DNA of 64,000 nucleotides, from the NCBI GenBank assembly GCA_045631885.1, contig JAZQVN010000013.1:1-64000 (forward strand), written 5' to 3'. This document shows positions 61,875-64,000 of the stretch, in pieces; position 1 is the stretch's first letter, and each line of letters begins with the position of its first letter. The position numbers and the translations under genes are program-made. The notes beneath the pieces were generated by a model. That model did no database searches, had not been told where the DNA came from, and saw nothing but the letters and a program-made list of their open reading frames with translations. This DNA is from CAJOLV01 sp045631885 (GTDB lineage Bacteria > Bacillota_I > Bacilli_A > RFN20 > CAG-826).

Positions 61875-62705
61875 TTAGATAGCAACAGGAATCTTTTCTT
61901 CTAACTTTTCGTATTCATAGTCCACTAGTTTGAAAGAATCAACAGTGAAATCATAGAAGTTAGTAATGGATTTATCCATTATTAATTTTGGAGCTTTGTG
62001 TTGAGGTTTAGCGATGACTTTTTTCACCAAATCAACATGTCTATCATAGATATGCGCATCAGCGATAACATGGACTAATTCACCCGCTTTTAAGCCGGAG
62101 ACTTGAGCGAACATCATTAACAATAATGAGTATTGTAAGACGTTCCAGTTATTCGCGGTTAACATATCGTTACTTCTTTGATTTAAGATGCCGTTAAGTG
62201 TGTCACCAGTGACATTAAATGTCATGGAGTAAGCGCATGGATATAAATTCATCTCGTGTAAATCTTGGAAGTTATAAATATTAGTCATAATTCTTCTAGA
62301 TTGAGGATTATGTTTTAAATCATAAAGAACTCTATCGACTTGATCGAATTCGCCTTCTGGGTATTGGTGTTTGACACCAAGTTGGTAACCATAAGCTTTA
62401 CCAATCGAGCCATTTTCATCCGCCCAAGAATCCCAAATATGCGAATTTAGATCATGGATGTTGTTGGACTTCTTTTGCCAAATCCAAAGTAATTCATCTA
62501 AGCATGATTTAAACGCGGTTCTTCTAATGGTAAGAATTGGTAATTCTTCTTGTAAATTATATCTATTAACAATGCAGAACTTTTTTACTGTATGGGCAGG
62601 AGTGCCGTCTTCCCAATGTGGTCTCACTGGTAAATCAGTATCCCAAAATCCATTTTCTAAAATATCTTTCATATTCTGCACAAAAATTTCATCAGCTTTT
62701 GACAT
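61875..62705 (-). CDS. thyA: Thymidylate synthase (ThyA)
   Basis: 276 residues. Catalytic cysteine in LYPCAYSMTF (most ThyA proteins have PCH; the Ala form occurs in the Bacillus/phi3T-like group), phosphate-binding SRR in QSRRIMTNIYN, and QRSNDMLTANNWNVLQY and HIYDRHVD are present. Converts dUMP to dTMP, using methylene-folate; works with FolA here and with dCMP deaminase and FolD at 8179-9443. ATG at 62705 has CGGAGG upstream; an in-frame ATG at 62726 lies before that site and is rejected. Confidence 0.95.
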   Translation of the reverse strand: MSKADEIFVQNMKDILENGFWDTDLPVRPHWEDGTPAHTVKKFCIVNRYNLQEELPILTIRRTAFKSCLDELLWIWQKKSNNIHDLNSHIWDSWADENGSIGKAYGYQLGVKHQYPEGEFDQVDRVLYDLKHNPQSRRIMTNIYNFQDLHEMNLYPCAYSMTFNVTGDTLNGILNQRSNDMLTANNWNVLQYSLLLMMFAQVSGLKAGELVHVIADAHIYDRHVDLVKKVIAKPQHKAPKLIMDKSITNFYDFTVDSFKLVDYEYEKLEEKIPVAI

Positions 62706-62753
62706 ATTTATTTCCTCCGACTTCAATATATATTACATATATTTATGACTAAT

Positions 62754-63875
62754 TTAAATAGAAGATAATAATTTTTCTATTTGAGCGAGATAATCTTTTC
62801 TCGCATTGTCTTTCACTTCCTCAAATGGAAGGTGATTTTCATTAGTTTCTAATAACATCTCAACACACGGATATTTCTTTTGAATATCCTTTAAAGATAG
62901 CTCAGAATTACCGACGATTAACGCTAATGGTTTGCCTAGTGCTTGGCACCTTTTCGCGATGCCATCAATGACCTTTCCATCTAGTGTTTGTTTATCAAGT
63001 TTTCCTTCTCCAGATATAATTATATCTGCATTTTCAACTTGATTTTCAAACTTGATTAAATCTAAGATCGTATTTATACCTGATTTTATCTCCGCATTAC
63101 AGAAGGCGAGTAAGCCTCCACCAAGGCCTCCAGCAGCGCCCGCGCCTGGAACTTTAGCGACATCGATATCTAAATCTTTTTTAATGATTTTTGCTAAATG
63201 TTTTAAGCCATCATCTAACTCTTTAATCTCATCTTCATCCGCGCCTTTTTGTCTAGCGAATTTATAAGCCGCTCCTTCTTTACCATAAAAAGGAGATTGA
63301 ACATCACATAAAGCAGTTATTTTGACACCCTTTAATATTTGTTTAGGTTTAGAAAGATCAATACGGGCAATATCTTTTAATGTTAATCCAACAGGGATGA
63401 ATTGTTCTCTACTTCTATTTAAGAATTTAGCACCCATTCCAAAGGCTAATCCAACACCCCCATCATTAGAGGCGCTACCACCGAGGAAAACATAAATGTT
63501 TTTGCATCCTAAAGATATCGCTTTAACGATTTGTTCTCCTAAGCCGAATGTTGTAACAATACCTGGATCACTTTCTTCTTTCGCTAAAGCTAGTCCAGCG
63601 CATGACGCTGTTTCGATATAAGCATTGTTATTTTTATCGATGAAAAAACGAGTCTTAACTTTGTTAAGGTATAAGCCATATACCTCAATATTTACGAATC
63701 TGCCTTCTAATATCTTTGAGATGGCTTCTAAAGAGCCTTCTCCCCCATCAGCGATTGGTAAATAAGTCGCTGAAATATCTTCTCTATTCTCTAATTCTTT
63801 TTTAAATAAACGGCAGATATCTAAAGAGGAAAGAGTGCCTTTAAATGAATCACTAGCAATAACGATGTTTTTCAT
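62754..63875 (-). CDS. garK: Glycerate 2-kinase (GarK/GlxK family)
   Basis: 373 residues, full length. ASDSFKGTLSS start, IADGGEGSLEAI, FLGGSASNDGGVG, PGAGAAGGLGGGLLAF and ISGEGKLDKQTLDGK are family motifs. Phosphorylates D-glycerate to 2-phosphoglycerate, linking glycerate or serine breakdown to glycolysis. Monocistronic; no clear ribosome binding site before the ATG. Confidence 0.93.
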   Translation of the reverse strand: MKNIVIASDSFKGTLSSLDICRLFKKELENREDISATYLPIADGGEGSLEAISKILEGRFVNIEVYGLYLNKVKTRFFIDKNNNAYIETASCAGLALAKEESDPGIVTTFGLGEQIVKAISLGCKNIYVFLGGSASNDGGVGLAFGMGAKFLNRSREQFIPVGLTLKDIARIDLSKPKQILKGVKITALCDVQSPFYGKEGAAYKFARQKGADEDEIKELDDGLKHLAKIIKKDLDIDVAKVPGAGAAGGLGGGLLAFCNAEIKSGINTILDLIKFENQVENADIIISGEGKLDKQTLDGKVIDGIAKRCQALGKPLALIVGNSELSLKDIQKKYPCVEMLLETNENHLPFEEVKDNARKDYLAQIEKLLSSI

Positions 63876-63916
63876 AATTATCTATTAAACAATTTTATCA
63901 CAATTAATTCCTTAAA

Positions 63917-63945
63917 TTGTCGTAAACCGTAAATAAATATAAAAT
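63917..63945 (+). promoter_or_regulatory. Promoter of the gene starting at 63977
   Basis: TTGTCG (63917-63922), 17-nt spacer, TAAAAT (63940-63945), followed by the ribosome binding site TAGGAGA. Confidence 0.55.
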
Positions 63946-63976
63946 AAAAATATAAAGATTGATAGGAGATAATTTT

Positions 63977-64000
63977 ATGAAAAAACTCTTAGATTTTCTT
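63977..64000 (+). CDS. Start of a further gene (partial)
   Basis: Eight codons (MKKLLDFL) after AGGAG and a plausible promoter. Too short to identify; the Lys-Lys-Leu start could be a signal peptide. Confidence 0.45.

Noticed and set aside
1..64000. CRISPR arrays, rRNA genes, known riboswitches
   Set aside because: No regularly spaced direct repeats, rRNA motifs or riboswitch cores were found when reading the intergenic regions.

Overview
The window comes from an anaerobic, low-GC, Gram-positive-type bacterium. The evidence is a complete S10-spc-alpha ribosomal operon of Firmicutes type (zinc S14, zinc adenylate kinase), AddAB instead of RecBCD, QueH, strong AGGAGG ribosome binding sites, an NADH-dependent multisubunit [FeFe]-hydrogenase-type module, D-lactate dehydrogenase, and only a class III (oxygen-sensitive) ribonucleotide reductase. 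TGA is used as a stop (for example folD and addB), so the Mycoplasma code does not apply. Ribosomal protein L30 is missing from its usual place, which also happens in Mollicutes-related lineages. My best guess is an uncultured gut or rumen Bacilli/Mollicutes relative, but this is inference.

Layout: 1-2434 (minus) hydrogenase/NADH module hydC-hydB-hydA (hydA cut off), divergent from ldhA (2611-3645) with a palindromic operator between them. 4047-9443: anaerobic deoxynucleotide block: an NrdD with a fused thioredoxin-like tail, a TrxB-like flavoprotein, NrdG, dCMP deaminase and FolD. 9525-10662: a membrane protein and a lipoprotein. 10766-25643 (minus): S10-spc-alpha operon with a canonical promoter and a structured leader. 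25807-26649: no ordinary gene, but about 520 nt predicted to fold into many hairpins and ending in a perfect intrinsic terminator, i.e. a candidate large structured RNA. It lies directly upstream of a composite OB-like/RhuM/Fic protein (26650-28257). 28270-32547 (minus): kinase-like gene, prs, tgt, queA, queH (queuosine tRNA modification). 32624-34885: PHP phosphoesterase and small membrane proteins. 35052-49175 (minus): a giant cell-wall-type subtilisin and a complete oligopeptide ABC importer (oppA-B-C-D-F) whose subunits all carry large extra domains. 49459-50330: small membrane protein and P-loop kinase. 50418-50669: a candidate type I toxin-antitoxin locus (tiny hydrophobic peptide, coupled leader peptide, convergent antisense RNA). 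50785-53836: glycosyltransferase, zinc ribbon, and a lipoprotein protease with a starch-binding module. 53869-59822: addAB. 59878-63875: DNA glycosylase, hydrolase, folA, thyA and glycerate kinase; a new gene starts at 63977.

Functional links: dCMP deaminase, FolD, ThyA and DHFR together give dTMP synthesis, and NrdD/NrdG/TrxB-like give anaerobic dNTPs. Two large secreted proteases plus the Opp importer look like a peptide-scavenging system. The parts most worth a second look are the structured RNA with its RhuM-Fic neighbour, the toxin-antitoxin-like locus, the fused NrdD with its unusual reductase, and the enlarged Opp system.
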